Origin: MGBC131033 sp910585655
GTDB taxonomy: Bacteria > Bacillota > Clostridia > Lachnospirales > Lachnospiraceae
Assembly (NCBI GenBank): GCA_949502025.1
Contig: CATBCG010000032.1
Span: forward strand, 1-64,000
Direction of reading: 5' to 3'
Length of the DNA: 64,000 nucleotides
A model generated the notes under the pieces. The model was not told the origin of the DNA. It worked only from the letters and a program-made list of their open reading frames with translations, and searched no databases. The translations under genes were made by a program, and so were the position numbers. Positions 1-7,099 of the stretch are shown piece by piece. The first letter of the stretch is position 1, and each line of letters begins with the position of its first letter.

Positions 1-300
1 AATCCAGTAGTTGCATAAAACAAGGCAGCGAATACCCGGCATATATGCTCAAAAATTCGGCGATATACTACAAAATATGAATTTTTCAAGGTACTATAGG
101 AATAGGGGCAAATTTATTTATGGTTTTGACCCCAACATCATTGAATATCAGTATAATTACTACACCATTTACCACGTTAAAAGACAAAGAGTTATGAAGA
201 GATATGGCAACTCTCCCATCCCAATCCTGTTATAAAAGTCTTCTTTTTCTTCTGAAACAATTTACATTTTTTTACAATTCTATAACAAACTGGAACTTTC
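1..300. other. AT-rich stretch, no supported gene
   Basis: I find no convincing gene in the first 300 bases. The longest open frame (11-235, +) encodes a 74-residue tyrosine-rich peptide with no good ribosome binding site, no recognisable motif and no strong hydrophobic segment. The tail of an upstream gene or a degraded gene could lie here, but nothing supports either. Confidence 0.5.
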
Positions 301-310
301 AAACTTGGGG

Positions 311-339
311 TTGACCTGTCTCTTACTCCGTTGTATACT
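311..339 (+). promoter_or_regulatory. sigma-A type promoter of the NUDIX gene
   Basis: TTGACC at 311-316 and TATACT at 334-339 are separated by exactly 17 bases. The start codon at 407 lies about 60 bases downstream of the expected transcription start. This is read directly from the sequence; activity is inferred. Confidence 0.65.
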
Positions 340-406
340 GATACTAAGGTGTTATGATTCACGCGCGGCATACGCCAGAAGGCAGTATGTGACAGGAGGT
401 TTTGCA

Positions 407-859
407 ATGATAGAAGCAACCAGCTGTGGCGGCGTGGTAATCTTCAGAGGGAAGATTTTACTACTGTACAAAAACTACAAAAACAAATACGAAGGGTGGG
501 TTTTGCCGAAAGGGACTGTGGAAGAAGGCGAAGAGTATAAAGAGACTGCTATTCGCGAGGTAAAGGAGGAGACGGGCGTCGATGCGTTGATTATCAAATA
601 CGTAGGGAAGAGCCAGTATACCTTCAGTACGCCGCATGATACAGTAATAAAAGACGTTCATTGGTATCTGATGAGGGCAGAAAATTACTACAGTAAGCCG
701 CAGAGAGAAGAGTATTTTATGGATTCAGGTTATTATAAGTTCCATGAAGCCTATCATCTGTTGAAGTTTCCCAACGAAAAGCAGATGTTAGAACGGGCTT
801 ATAATGAATATCTGGATTTGAAGCAGGGCAACCTGTGGGGCAGTAAGAAATATTTTTAA
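407..859 (+). CDS. NUDIX hydrolase
   Basis: This 150-residue protein is a NUDIX pyrophosphohydrolase, an enzyme class that hydrolyses nucleoside diphosphates linked to another moiety and needs a divalent metal. The complete NUDIX box is visible at residues 36-58 (G36, E42, R50-E51, E54-E55, G57), and GWVLPKG just before it is typical of the family. The frame is open upstream to 305, but the ATG at 407 is chosen because AGGAGGT lies six bases before it and homologous folds begin near TSCGGVV. The substrate cannot be told from sequence; diadenosine polyphosphates or oxidised nucleotides are possible. The gene is monocistronic, with its own promoter and a hairpin at 869-901. Confidence 0.88.
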   Translation: MIEATSCGGVVIFRGKILLLYKNYKNKYEGWVLPKGTVEEGEEYKETAIREVKEETGVDALIIKYVGKSQYTFSTPHDTVIKDVHWYLMRAENYYSKPQREEYFMDSGYYKFHEAYHLLKFPNEKQMLERAYNEYLDLKQGNLWGSKKYF

Positions 860-868
860 ACAAAAAGG

Positions 869-901
869 AAAGGCTCTTCGGATAACTACCGGAGAGCCTT
901 T
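869..901 (+). terminator. hairpin after the NUDIX gene
   Basis: AAAGGCTCTTCGG at 869-881 can pair with CCGGAGAGCCTTT at 889-901, a 13-pair stem with one G-T wobble and a 7-base loop. Only three T follow directly, so termination may be modest. Confidence 0.6.
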
Positions 902-970
902 GTCATATAGGCGTATTTCAGCGGATTATCGGTGCTTTTGAAAAATTTTTGAAAAAATTCAAAAAAATGC

Positions 971-999
971 TTGCAATTTAAAAAAACTTGTTGTATAAT
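971..999 (+). promoter_or_regulatory. promoter of tRNA-Glu
   Basis: TTGCAA at 971-976 and a consensus TATAAT at 994-999 are spaced by 17 bases. The tRNA begins 15 bases after the -10 element, which leaves room for a short 5' leader. Confidence 0.8.
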
Positions 1000-1014
1000 G
1001 ACTTTCGTCGGTAA

Positions 1015-1086
1015 GGCCTGTTGGTCAAGCGGTTAAGACGCCGCCCTCTCACGGCGGAAACAGGGGTTCGATTCCCCTACAGGCTG
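1015..1086 (+). tRNA. tRNA-Glu (anticodon CTC)
   Basis: A full cloverleaf can be folded. The acceptor stem pairs 1015-1021 with 1079-1085 and contains one G-T pair. The anticodon stem CCGCC/GGCGG encloses the loop CTCTCAC, which places CTC at positions 34-36. The T arm AGGGG-TTCGATT-CCCCT is canonical. CCA is not encoded after the discriminator G, so it must be added after transcription. The gene has its own promoter and a strong terminator and is not part of a tRNA cluster. Confidence 0.95.
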
Positions 1087-1115
1087 CTCTATTCTAATTG
1101 AATAGCCCAACCCCT

Positions 1116-1154
1116 AAAAAAGCACATCCTAGACAGTTTAGGATGTGCTTTTTT
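1116..1154 (+). terminator. rho-independent terminator of tRNA-Glu
   Basis: A perfect 16-pair stem pairs 1116-1131 with 1139-1154 around a 7-base loop. The GC-containing core GCACATCCTA/TAGGATGTGC is followed by a run of T, so it should work well on the + strand. Confidence 0.9.
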
Positions 1155-1156
1155 CG

Positions 1157-1190
1157 TATGATAGGAAAGTTCTCAAACTTCCCTATCATA
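1157..1190. repeat. palindromic intergenic repeat, copy 1
   Basis: TATGATAGG at 1157-1165 pairs with CCTATCATA at 1182-1190. After one mismatch, AAGTT (1167-1171) pairs with AACTT (1176-1180), leaving a 4-base loop. The sequence ATAGGAAAGTTCTC inside it recurs exactly at 32706-32719 (+) and at 56616-56629 (-), each time in intergenic DNA beside a terminator. A shorter match, TATGATAGGAAA, is at 39852-39863 (-). The element could be a small dispersed repeat or a processing or termination signal. Confidence 0.6.
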
Positions 1191-1420
1191 CAAAAGCCCT
1201 CCGGGCGGGATGCGCTACAGAGAAACAGTTCGCGGTAGTTTGTTGTCCGCGGTTTGTTTTTAAACGAACAAAAGGTGCATCACTGCTAGATGCACCTTTT
1301 GCCCAAAAGAGGAGTTTATGAAAAAGTCTATCTGAAAAAAGTAGTTGTTGGCTTTGTTTTTGTTGATGGTTTTACTATAAAGGATAATTGTGTATTCGTC
1401 GTGTGCAAGTTTTGAACAAA
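1191..1420 (+). other. candidate small RNA or degenerate micro-ORF region
   Basis: This gene-free stretch shows more order than random spacer. A GC-rich part (CGCGG and CCGCG around 1231-1252) is followed by a 13-pair hairpin at 1269-1301. Then come a Shine-Dalgarno-like AGAGGAG and an ATG at 1318 that opens only MKKSI before TGA. In another frame, 1335-1416 encodes a hydrophobic stretch (VVVGFVFVDGF, then CVFVVCKF) with no start codon. Joining the two frames would need a small indel. No promoter directly upstream is clear. It could be a structured RNA or the remnant of a small-protein gene; I cannot assign a family. Confidence 0.35.
1269..1301 (+). terminator. hairpin within the 1.1-1.6 kb gap
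   Basis: CAAAAGGTGCATC at 1269-1281 pairs perfectly with GATGCACCTTTTG at 1289-1301 around the 7-base loop ACTGCTA. T-rich sequence is inside the stem rather than after it, so the hairpin may be a structural part of an RNA and not a classical terminator. Confidence 0.5.
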
Positions 1421-1470
1421 TTGTAAACCTTATGTGAACACTTCAATTGATTTTAAATTTTTCATAAAAT

Positions 1471-1499
1471 TTGACAAAATGAGAAATCTGTGTTAGAAT
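1471..1499 (+). promoter_or_regulatory. promoter of the rimP-nusA-infB operon
   Basis: A consensus TTGACA at 1471-1476 and TAGAAT at 1494-1499 are separated by 17 bases. It lies 92 bases upstream of rimP and is the only strong promoter seen before the long translation-factor operon. Confidence 0.8.
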
Positions 1500-1527
1500 A
1501 CAAGTAATGTAATGAAACTTGTAGACT

Positions 1528-1556
1528 AGAAAGTGGACCTTGCCGGTCCACTTTCT
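1528..1556 (+). promoter_or_regulatory. leader hairpin of the rimP-nusA operon
   Basis: AGAAAGTGGACC at 1528-1539 pairs perfectly with GGTCCACTTTCT at 1545-1556 around a 5-base loop. It lies in the 5' leader, between the promoter at 1471 and the rimP start. No long U tract follows, so pausing or attenuation (perhaps sensitive to NusA, encoded in the operon) is an inference; simple mRNA stabilisation is also possible. Confidence 0.55.
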
Positions 1557-1590
1557 TGCGTCATAGCATGCTAGAGGAACGGGAGGGAAC

Positions 1591-2058
1591 ATGAGCAAGC
1601 GAGAAGAATATGAGCAGCGAACGGAGAAGCTTTTACTGCCGATTGTAGAGGAATATCAGTTTGAGCTGGTAGACGTAGAATATGTCAAAGAGGCAGGAAG
1701 CTGGTATTTGAGAGCTTACTTAGACAAGGAAGGCGGTTTTACCGTAGATGACTGCGAGCTGGTCAGCAGACGCCTAAGTGATCTACTTGACGAAGAGGAT
1801 TTTATACCGGATTCTTATATTTTAGAGGTTAGTTCGCCGGGACTTGGGAGACAATTAAAAAAAGAAAAGGACTTTGCCAGGAGTCTTGGGGAAGAAGTAG
1901 AAGTAAAGCTCTATCAGGCAGTCAACCGTCAAAAGGAGTTTACCGGAATTTTAGAGGGGTATGACGACGAAAAATTGATTTTGTCTTTTGGCGAAGGAGA
2001 GAACATGGAATTTCGGCGGGCAGAGATTGCGATGGTACGTCTTGCTCTGGATTTTTAA
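1591..2058 (+). CDS. rimP: ribosome maturation factor RimP
   Basis: RimP binds the free 30S subunit and helps assemble its head region. The 155-residue length is normal for the family. The N-terminal alpha/beta domain carries the family signature YILEVSSPGLGRQL near residues 76-89, followed by an SH3-like C-terminal domain. The ATG is preceded by GGGAGGG. It is the first gene of the conserved rimP-nusA-ylxR-ylxQ-infB-rbfA operon and has its own promoter and leader hairpin upstream. Confidence 0.95.
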   Translation: MSKREEYEQRTEKLLLPIVEEYQFELVDVEYVKEAGSWYLRAYLDKEGGFTVDDCELVSRRLSDLLDEEDFIPDSYILEVSSPGLGRQLKKEKDFARSLGEEVEVKLYQAVNRQKEFTGILEGYDDEKLILSFGEGENMEFRRAEIAMVRLALDF

Positions 2059-2104
2059 AAAGGATACGTCTTAATTTTTGGGAAAGAGAGGTAGAAAAGG
2101 AAAA

Positions 2105-3172
2105 ATGGATAACGGGAAAGAGCTGATTGAAGCATTGGAGCTGATTGAAAAGGAAAAAGATATCAGTAAGGAAATTTTGTTGGATGCGATTGAAAATTCC
2201 CTTTTGGCAGCATGCAAAAATCAGTACGGCAAGTCAGACAATATCAAGGTTTACATTAACCGCGAGACAGGTGTGGTCAATGTTTTTGCAGAAAAAGAGG
2301 TCGTAGAGGAGGTAGAGGATTCGGTACTGCAGATCGGGCAGACCGAGGCAGCTATTAAGTTTCCAAAGGCTACGTTAGGAGATATTGTCCAGGTCGAGGT
2401 AACACCGAAGAATTTTGGACGGATTGCCGCGCAGAAGGCAAAGCAGGTAGTGGTACAAAAAATCAGAGAAGAGGAGCGCAAGGTTCTCTACAGCCAGTAT
2501 TATGCCAAGGAAAAGGATATCGTAACAGGTATCGTACAACGCTATAATGGGAATAATGTCAGTATTAACCTAGGCAAGGTAGACGCGGTTTTAACCGAAA
2601 GCGAGCAGGTAAAGACGGAACATTTCCGTCCGACAGAACGGATTAAGCTCTATGTCGTAGAAGTAAAGGATACCACGAAGGGACCGCGGATAACCGTATC
2701 CCGGACGCATCCGGAGCTGGTAAAGCGGTTGTTTGAATCCGAAGTGGCAGAAATCCGAGACGGCACGGTAGAGATTAAAAACATTGCCCGCGAAGCCGGT
2801 TCCCGGACAAAGATTGCCGTACACACCAACGATCCGGATGTTGACCCGGTAGGCGCGTGCGTTGGGTTAAACGGCTCTAGGGTCAATACCATTGTCGAAG
2901 AGCTGCGGGGCGAAAAAATAGATATCGTGATTTGGAACGAAGATCCGCGAAAGCTGATTTTAAACGCTCTAAGTCCTGCCAGAGCTACCAGCGTAGAAGT
3001 CAACAGTGAGGAAAAAAGCGCCAGAGTGATTGTACCGGATTCCCAGCTTTCCTTAGCGATCGGAAAAGAAGGGCAGAACGCCCGCTTAGCCGCCCGTTTG
3101 ACTGGCTACAAGATTGATATTAAAAGCGAATCCCAAATCAATGGTTATACGTATGAGGAAGAGGAATTTTAG
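2105..3172 (+). CDS. nusA: transcription termination/antitermination protein NusA
   Basis: NusA binds RNA polymerase and nascent RNA and modulates pausing, termination and antitermination. The 355-residue protein has the polymerase-binding N-terminal domain, an S1 domain from about residue 137, and two KH domains (PVGACVGLNGSRV near 248 and LSLAIGKEGQNARLAARL near 315). It ends in a short acidic tail, as in Gram-positive NusA, without the repeats of E. coli. An in-frame TTG at 2078 would add nine basic residues. I prefer the ATG at 2105 because the protein then begins MDNGKELIEALELIEKEK, the family's usual start, with AAAGG just upstream. Confidence 0.95.
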   Translation: MDNGKELIEALELIEKEKDISKEILLDAIENSLLAACKNQYGKSDNIKVYINRETGVVNVFAEKEVVEEVEDSVLQIGQTEAAIKFPKATLGDIVQVEVTPKNFGRIAAQKAKQVVVQKIREEERKVLYSQYYAKEKDIVTGIVQRYNGNNVSINLGKVDAVLTESEQVKTEHFRPTERIKLYVVEVKDTTKGPRITVSRTHPELVKRLFESEVAEIRDGTVEIKNIAREAGSRTKIAVHTNDPDVDPVGACVGLNGSRVNTIVEELRGEKIDIVIWNEDPRKLILNALSPARATSVEVNSEEKSARVIVPDSQLSLAIGKEGQNARLAARLTGYKIDIKSESQINGYTYEEEEF

Positions 3173-3218
3173 AAGTCTGGTTTTATCATACCATACTTGG
3201 ACAGGAGGGAGTTTCAGG

Positions 3219-3494
3219 ATGGCGGGGAAAAAACTTCCCCTGCGGCAATGTCTTGGCTGTGGGGAAATGAAGAGTAAAAAAGAAATGCTGCGGGTGATAC
3301 GGACACCGGAAAATACCATATGCCTGGATACCACCGGGCGAAAAAACGGACGAGGAGCGTATCTGTGCCAATCGGGGGAATGTTTGAGCAAAGTAAGAAA
3401 AAGCAAAGGTTTGGAACGTTCCTTGAAAATGGCAATTCCCGACGAGGTATATGAGGAGTTAGAAAGGGAGTGGAAAAAACTGCATGAAACATAA
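3219..3494 (+). CDS. ylxR: YlxR/RnpM RNA-binding protein
   Basis: This 91-residue basic protein belongs to the YlxR family. A B. subtilis member has been described as RnpM, a modulator of RNase P. The signature CLGCGEMKSKKEMLRVIR near the N-terminus and GRGAYLC in the middle are visible. The open frame extends upstream into nusA, but AGGAGGG at 3203-3209 places the start at the ATG at 3219. Its 3' end overlaps the next gene by 11 bases, which suggests translational coupling. Confidence 0.92.
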   Translation: MAGKKLPLRQCLGCGEMKSKKEMLRVIRTPENTICLDTTGRKNGRGAYLCQSGECLSKVRKSKGLERSLKMAIPDEVYEELEREWKKLHET

Positions 3495-3837
3495 AGCCCT
3501 GTCCTACATAGGATTAGCGACTAAGGCAGGTAAAACTGCCAGCGGAGAATTTTCCACGGAAAAAGCTATCAAAGCCGGGAAAGCTTATCTGGCGGTAGTA
3601 GCAGAGGACGCCTCTGACAACACCAAAAAGAAGTTCAGAGACTGCTGCGCCTGGTATCATGTCCCTATCTGTATTTTTGCTACAAAGGAAGAACTTGGAG
3701 CTTCTACGGGCAAGGCAATGCGCGCTTCCCTGGCGCTTTTAGACGAAGGACTCGCAAGAGCCGTACTAAAACTGGGGCTGCCTCAGACCGAATATAACAA
3801 AGAAGCAACGGAATCAAAAGGAAAGGCGGAGGAGTAA
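3484..3837 (+). CDS. ylxQ: L7Ae-family ribosomal protein YlxQ
   Basis: This 117-residue protein has the L7Ae/L30e fold that binds kink-turn RNA. The typical opening LSYIGLATKAGKTASGE and the central AYLAVVAEDASDNTKKK segment are present. Its exact role is not settled; B. subtilis YlxQ is a nonessential ribosome-associated K-turn-binding protein. It starts inside the end of ylxR, and its stop codon TAA shares a base with the infB start (TAATG), so the three genes are tightly coupled. Confidence 0.92.
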   Translation: MKHKALSYIGLATKAGKTASGEFSTEKAIKAGKAYLAVVAEDASDNTKKKFRDCCAWYHVPICIFATKEELGASTGKAMRASLALLDEGLARAVLKLGLPQTEYNKEATESKGKAEE

Positions 3838-6638
3838 TGTCGAAAGTGATAGTAAAGGAATTGGCAAAGGAGATTGGAAAGAAAAGCAAGGAAATTGTCA
3901 TGTATCTGCGGGAGCAGGGCTATGAAGTGACCAATCACCTGAGCGTTATCGAGGATGCCGAGATCAAGGCAGTCCGGGAAAAATTTGCAGAGCCCCCTAA
4001 GGCAAAGGAGACAAAAAACTCCTCTGTCAAAGGAAAGGCTTCGGGAGACGAAAAAGGAAAAAGCGGGAAACCGCCGGTAGAGAGCGGAAAGACGTCTGCA
4101 AAGGGTTCCGGCGGAGATCGGGTCAAAGAAGATCGTCCGAAAGAGGAACGTCCAAAAGAGGAAAAACGGACGGATCGACCACGGGACAACCGCCCAAGAG
4201 ACGGAAAGAAGCGCGACGATCATCCGCGTGGGGATCGTGTCCGCGAGGATCGCAGAAGAGACGATCGACCACAGGACGGCAGACAGGATCGGCAGCAAGG
4301 AGGAAATCGCGATCGCAACGATCGTTCTCAGGGCAGTGGAAACCGTCAAGACGGAAATCGTTCCCAGGGCGGAAGAAACCGTCAGGATGGAAACCGCTTT
4401 GGTGCGGGACGTTCACAAGGAAATGATCGTTCCCAGGGCGGTGGAAATCGTCAGGACGGAAATCGTTCCCAAGGTGGAGATCGGCGTTCCCAGGGCGGTG
4501 GAGACCGCCGGAATGATCGTTCGTATGGCAATGATCGCTCCTATGGGAACGACCGCTCCTATGGCAGCGACCGCTCCTATGGGAGCGGGGGACGTGGCGG
4601 AGACCGTCGCGGAGGAGATTTGTCTATTCCGTCTGCACCAAAAGACGAACGGATTATGAAGACCTCTACTACAAGAGATCGGGATAAAGAGCGGGAAAAG
4701 GAACGGGGACGTAATGAACGCGACCGGAACGACCGGAGCCGCAACGATCGGAATAACAAGCGTTTTGATAAAAACAAAGGCGCTATGGGAGAGGACGAAT
4801 ACAAGAAAAAGAAGAAGGATCCAAACCGGAAGGGCGCGTTTATCAAACCAGAACCAGTCATCAAGCCAGAAGAGCCAGAAGATGGGATCAAAACCATTAT
4901 TCTGCCGGATTCCATGACGTTAAAAGAGCTGGCTGACAAGATGAAGCAGGCGCCGGCGGCTGTCGTGAAAAAGCTCTTTTTGGCAGGAAAGATGTATTCG
5001 ATCAATCAGGAAATTACGTTTGAAGAGGCAGAGGAAATCGCCCTGGAATATAATTGTATTGCAGAGCGGGAAGAAAAGGTAGATGTAATAGAAGAACTAT
5101 TAAAAGAGGCAGAAGAGGATGAGAGCTTGATGGAGCCGCGTCCTCCGGTCGTCTGTGTTATGGGACACGTCGATCACGGAAAAACATCGCTGCTGGATGC
5201 AATCCGCGAAACCAACGTTACCTCTAGGGAGGCAGGCGGTATTACTCAGCATATCGGCGCCTATGTGGTAGAAGCGGACGGACGGAAGATTACGTTCTTA
5301 GATACGCCTGGACATGAAGCGTTTACATCGATGCGGATGCGCGGCGCGCAGTCTACGGATATCGCTATCCTGGTAGTAGCGGCAGACGACGGTGTAATGC
5401 CGCAGACCATTGAGGCGATCAACCATGCAAAGGCTGCCGGGATTGAGATCATTGTAGCAGTCAATAAGATCGATAAACCAAGCGCCAACATTGACCGTGT
5501 GAAACAGGAGTTAGTAGAGCATGAACTGATTGCAGAAGACTGGGGCGGAAGCACGATTTTTGTTCCGGTATCCGCACATACCAAGGAAGGTATCGACCAG
5601 TTACTGGAAATGATTCTGCTGACTGCCGACGTCTGTGAGTTTAAGGCAAACCCGAACCGGGAAGCAAGAGGCGTAGTTATTGAAACACAGCTTGATAAAG
5701 GTCGTGGACCAGTGGCAACCATCCTGGTACAAAAAGGTAAGCTGCATGTCGGAGAAGCGATTGCGATTGGCTCTGCTTACGGAAAAGTACGGGCGATGGT
5801 AGACGATAAAGGACGCCGTGTAAAGGAAGCAGGACCGTCTACTCCGGTAGAGGTATTAGGGTTAAATGACGTACCGGGCGCCGGAGACATTATGATGGCG
5901 TTTCCAAATGAAAAGGAAGCGCGTTCGGTTGCCGAGACCTTTATTTCTCAGGGCAGGGTAAAGCTGTTGGAGGATACCAAGGCAAGACTTTCCTTAGACA
6001 GTATTTTCACACAGATTCAGGCAGGCAACATCAAAGAACTGAATTTGATCATCAAAGCAGATGTTCAGGGTTCCGTAGAGGCAGTAAAGCAAAGCCTGTT
6101 AAAGCTTTCCAACGAGGAAGTTGCCATTCGGGTTCTTCATGGAGCAGTCGGTGCGATCAACGAATCGGATGTATCTTTGGCAAGCGCGTCTAACGCGATT
6201 ATCATTGGTTTTAACGTTCGCCCGGACTCTGCAGCAAAGGATACGGCTGAGCGGGAAAAGGTAGATATCCGTCTGTACCGTGTTATTTACAATGCGATTG
6301 AAGATATCGAAGCAGCGATGAAGGGAATGTTGGATCCGGTCTTTGAAGAAAAGGTAATCGGTCATGCCGAAATCCGCCAGATCTTTAAAGCGTCCGGTGT
6401 CGGCAACATTGCGGGCTCTTATGTCCTGGATGGTAAGATTGTTCGTGGCTGTCTGGTACGTATCACCAGAGAAGGCGAACAGATTTATGAAGGAAGCCTG
6501 GCTTCTTTAAAGCGTTTTAAAGATGATGTGAAGGAAGTGGCTGCCGGTTATGAATGTGGCTTGGTATTTGAAAAATTCAACGATGTGCAGGAGCTTGATA
6601 TTGCGGAACTTTATGTGATGGAGGAAGTTCCTAGATAA
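3837..6638 (+). CDS. infB: translation initiation factor IF-2
   Basis: IF-2 is the GTPase that brings initiator tRNA to the 30S subunit and promotes subunit joining. The 933-residue protein has an N-terminal IF2_N domain (residues 4-50) and a long low-complexity linker rich in D, R, N, Q, G, S and K (about 55-330). A second IF2_N-like helical domain (about 355-410) precedes the G domain, which carries GHVDHGKTS near 442, DTPGHE near 489 and NKID near 543. Domains II, III and IV complete the C-terminus. The linker contains imperfect repeats such as NRQDGNRSQGG and NDRSYG. The frame stays open throughout, so the repeats are translated. Confidence 0.97.
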   Translation: MSKVIVKELAKEIGKKSKEIVMYLREQGYEVTNHLSVIEDAEIKAVREKFAEPPKAKETKNSSVKGKASGDEKGKSGKPPVESGKTSAKGSGGDRVKEDRPKEERPKEEKRTDRPRDNRPRDGKKRDDHPRGDRVREDRRRDDRPQDGRQDRQQGGNRDRNDRSQGSGNRQDGNRSQGGRNRQDGNRFGAGRSQGNDRSQGGGNRQDGNRSQGGDRRSQGGGDRRNDRSYGNDRSYGNDRSYGSDRSYGSGGRGGDRRGGDLSIPSAPKDERIMKTSTTRDRDKEREKERGRNERDRNDRSRNDRNNKRFDKNKGAMGEDEYKKKKKDPNRKGAFIKPEPVIKPEEPEDGIKTIILPDSMTLKELADKMKQAPAAVVKKLFLAGKMYSINQEITFEEAEEIALEYNCIAEREEKVDVIEELLKEAEEDESLMEPRPPVVCVMGHVDHGKTSLLDAIRETNVTSREAGGITQHIGAYVVEADGRKITFLDTPGHEAFTSMRMRGAQSTDIAILVVAADDGVMPQTIEAINHAKAAGIEIIVAVNKIDKPSANIDRVKQELVEHELIAEDWGGSTIFVPVSAHTKEGIDQLLEMILLTADVCEFKANPNREARGVVIETQLDKGRGPVATILVQKGKLHVGEAIAIGSAYGKVRAMVDDKGRRVKEAGPSTPVEVLGLNDVPGAGDIMMAFPNEKEARSVAETFISQGRVKLLEDTKARLSLDSIFTQIQAGNIKELNLIIKADVQGSVEAVKQSLLKLSNEEVAIRVLHGAVGAINESDVSLASASNAIIIGFNVRPDSAAKDTAEREKVDIRLYRVIYNAIEDIEAAMKGMLDPVFEEKVIGHAEIRQIFKASGVGNIAGSYVLDGKIVRGCLVRITREGEQIYEGSLASLKRFKDDVKEVAAGYECGLVFEKFNDVQELDIAELYVMEEVPR
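4320..4605 (+). repeat. coding repeats in the IF-2 linker
   Basis: Imperfect tandem units encode NRQDGNRSQGG-type segments, followed by four NDRSYG or SDRSYG units of 18 bases (about 4510-4590). Length variation by slippage would keep the frame when whole units are gained or lost. The opposite strand also has long open frames here, which is a compositional shadow. Confidence 0.8.
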
Positions 6639-6673
6639 GAGCTTTCGCCTGGTAAAGAAATGGGGTTTGACAC

Positions 6674-7048
6674 ATGAGAAAGAACAGTATTAAAAATACC
6701 CGGATTAACGGAGAAGTTCAAAAAGAATTAAGCGAACTGATTCACCAGGAACTCAAAGATCCGCGGGTAAATCCGCTGACCTCTATCACACGGGTGGAGG
6801 TGGCGCCTGACTTAAAGAATGCCAAGGTATACGTCAGCGTATTAGGAGATGAAGACAGTCAGAAAGATACGCTGGCAGGTCTAAAAAGTGCAGCTCCTTT
6901 TATGCGCAGCCAGTTGGCAAAAAATATGAATTTAAGAAATACGCCGGAGCTTCATTTTGTGGTAGATCAGTCCATTGAATATGGAGTGCATTTATCCCGG
7001 TTGATCGATGAGGTAAACCATACAGCAGGAGAAAAAGAAAAGGACTAA
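6674..7048 (+). CDS. rbfA: ribosome-binding factor A
   Basis: RbfA is a small KH-like protein that helps mature the 5' end of 16S rRNA in the 30S subunit. The 124-residue length and the motif ELSELIHQELKDPRV near residue 20, followed by VSVLGDE and the C-terminal PELHFVVDQSIEYG, are diagnostic. It lies 35 bases after infB in the canonical order. Confidence 0.95.
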   Translation: MRKNSIKNTRINGEVQKELSELIHQELKDPRVNPLTSITRVEVAPDLKNAKVYVSVLGDEDSQKDTLAGLKSAAPFMRSQLAKNMNLRNTPELHFVVDQSIEYGVHLSRLIDEVNHTAGEKEKD

Positions 7049-7099
7049 CTTACGTACCGCCGAAATGGAAATCAAAACAGGAGGAGGACGAAAATCAGA

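Noticed and set aside
11..235. 74-residue open frame on + at the left edge
   Set aside because: No RBS, no motif, tyrosine- and arginine-rich composition expected from AT-rich spacer.
1333..1416. Small protein gene with an in-frame TGA after MKKSI
   Set aside because: The hydrophobic stretch is in another frame from the ATG at 1318, and that frame meets TAG at 1342; no intact gene can be supported.
3783..5005. Long minus-strand open frames over infB
   Set aside because: They mirror the low-complexity R/D/G/N linker of IF-2; they lack RBS and family features and are compositional shadows.
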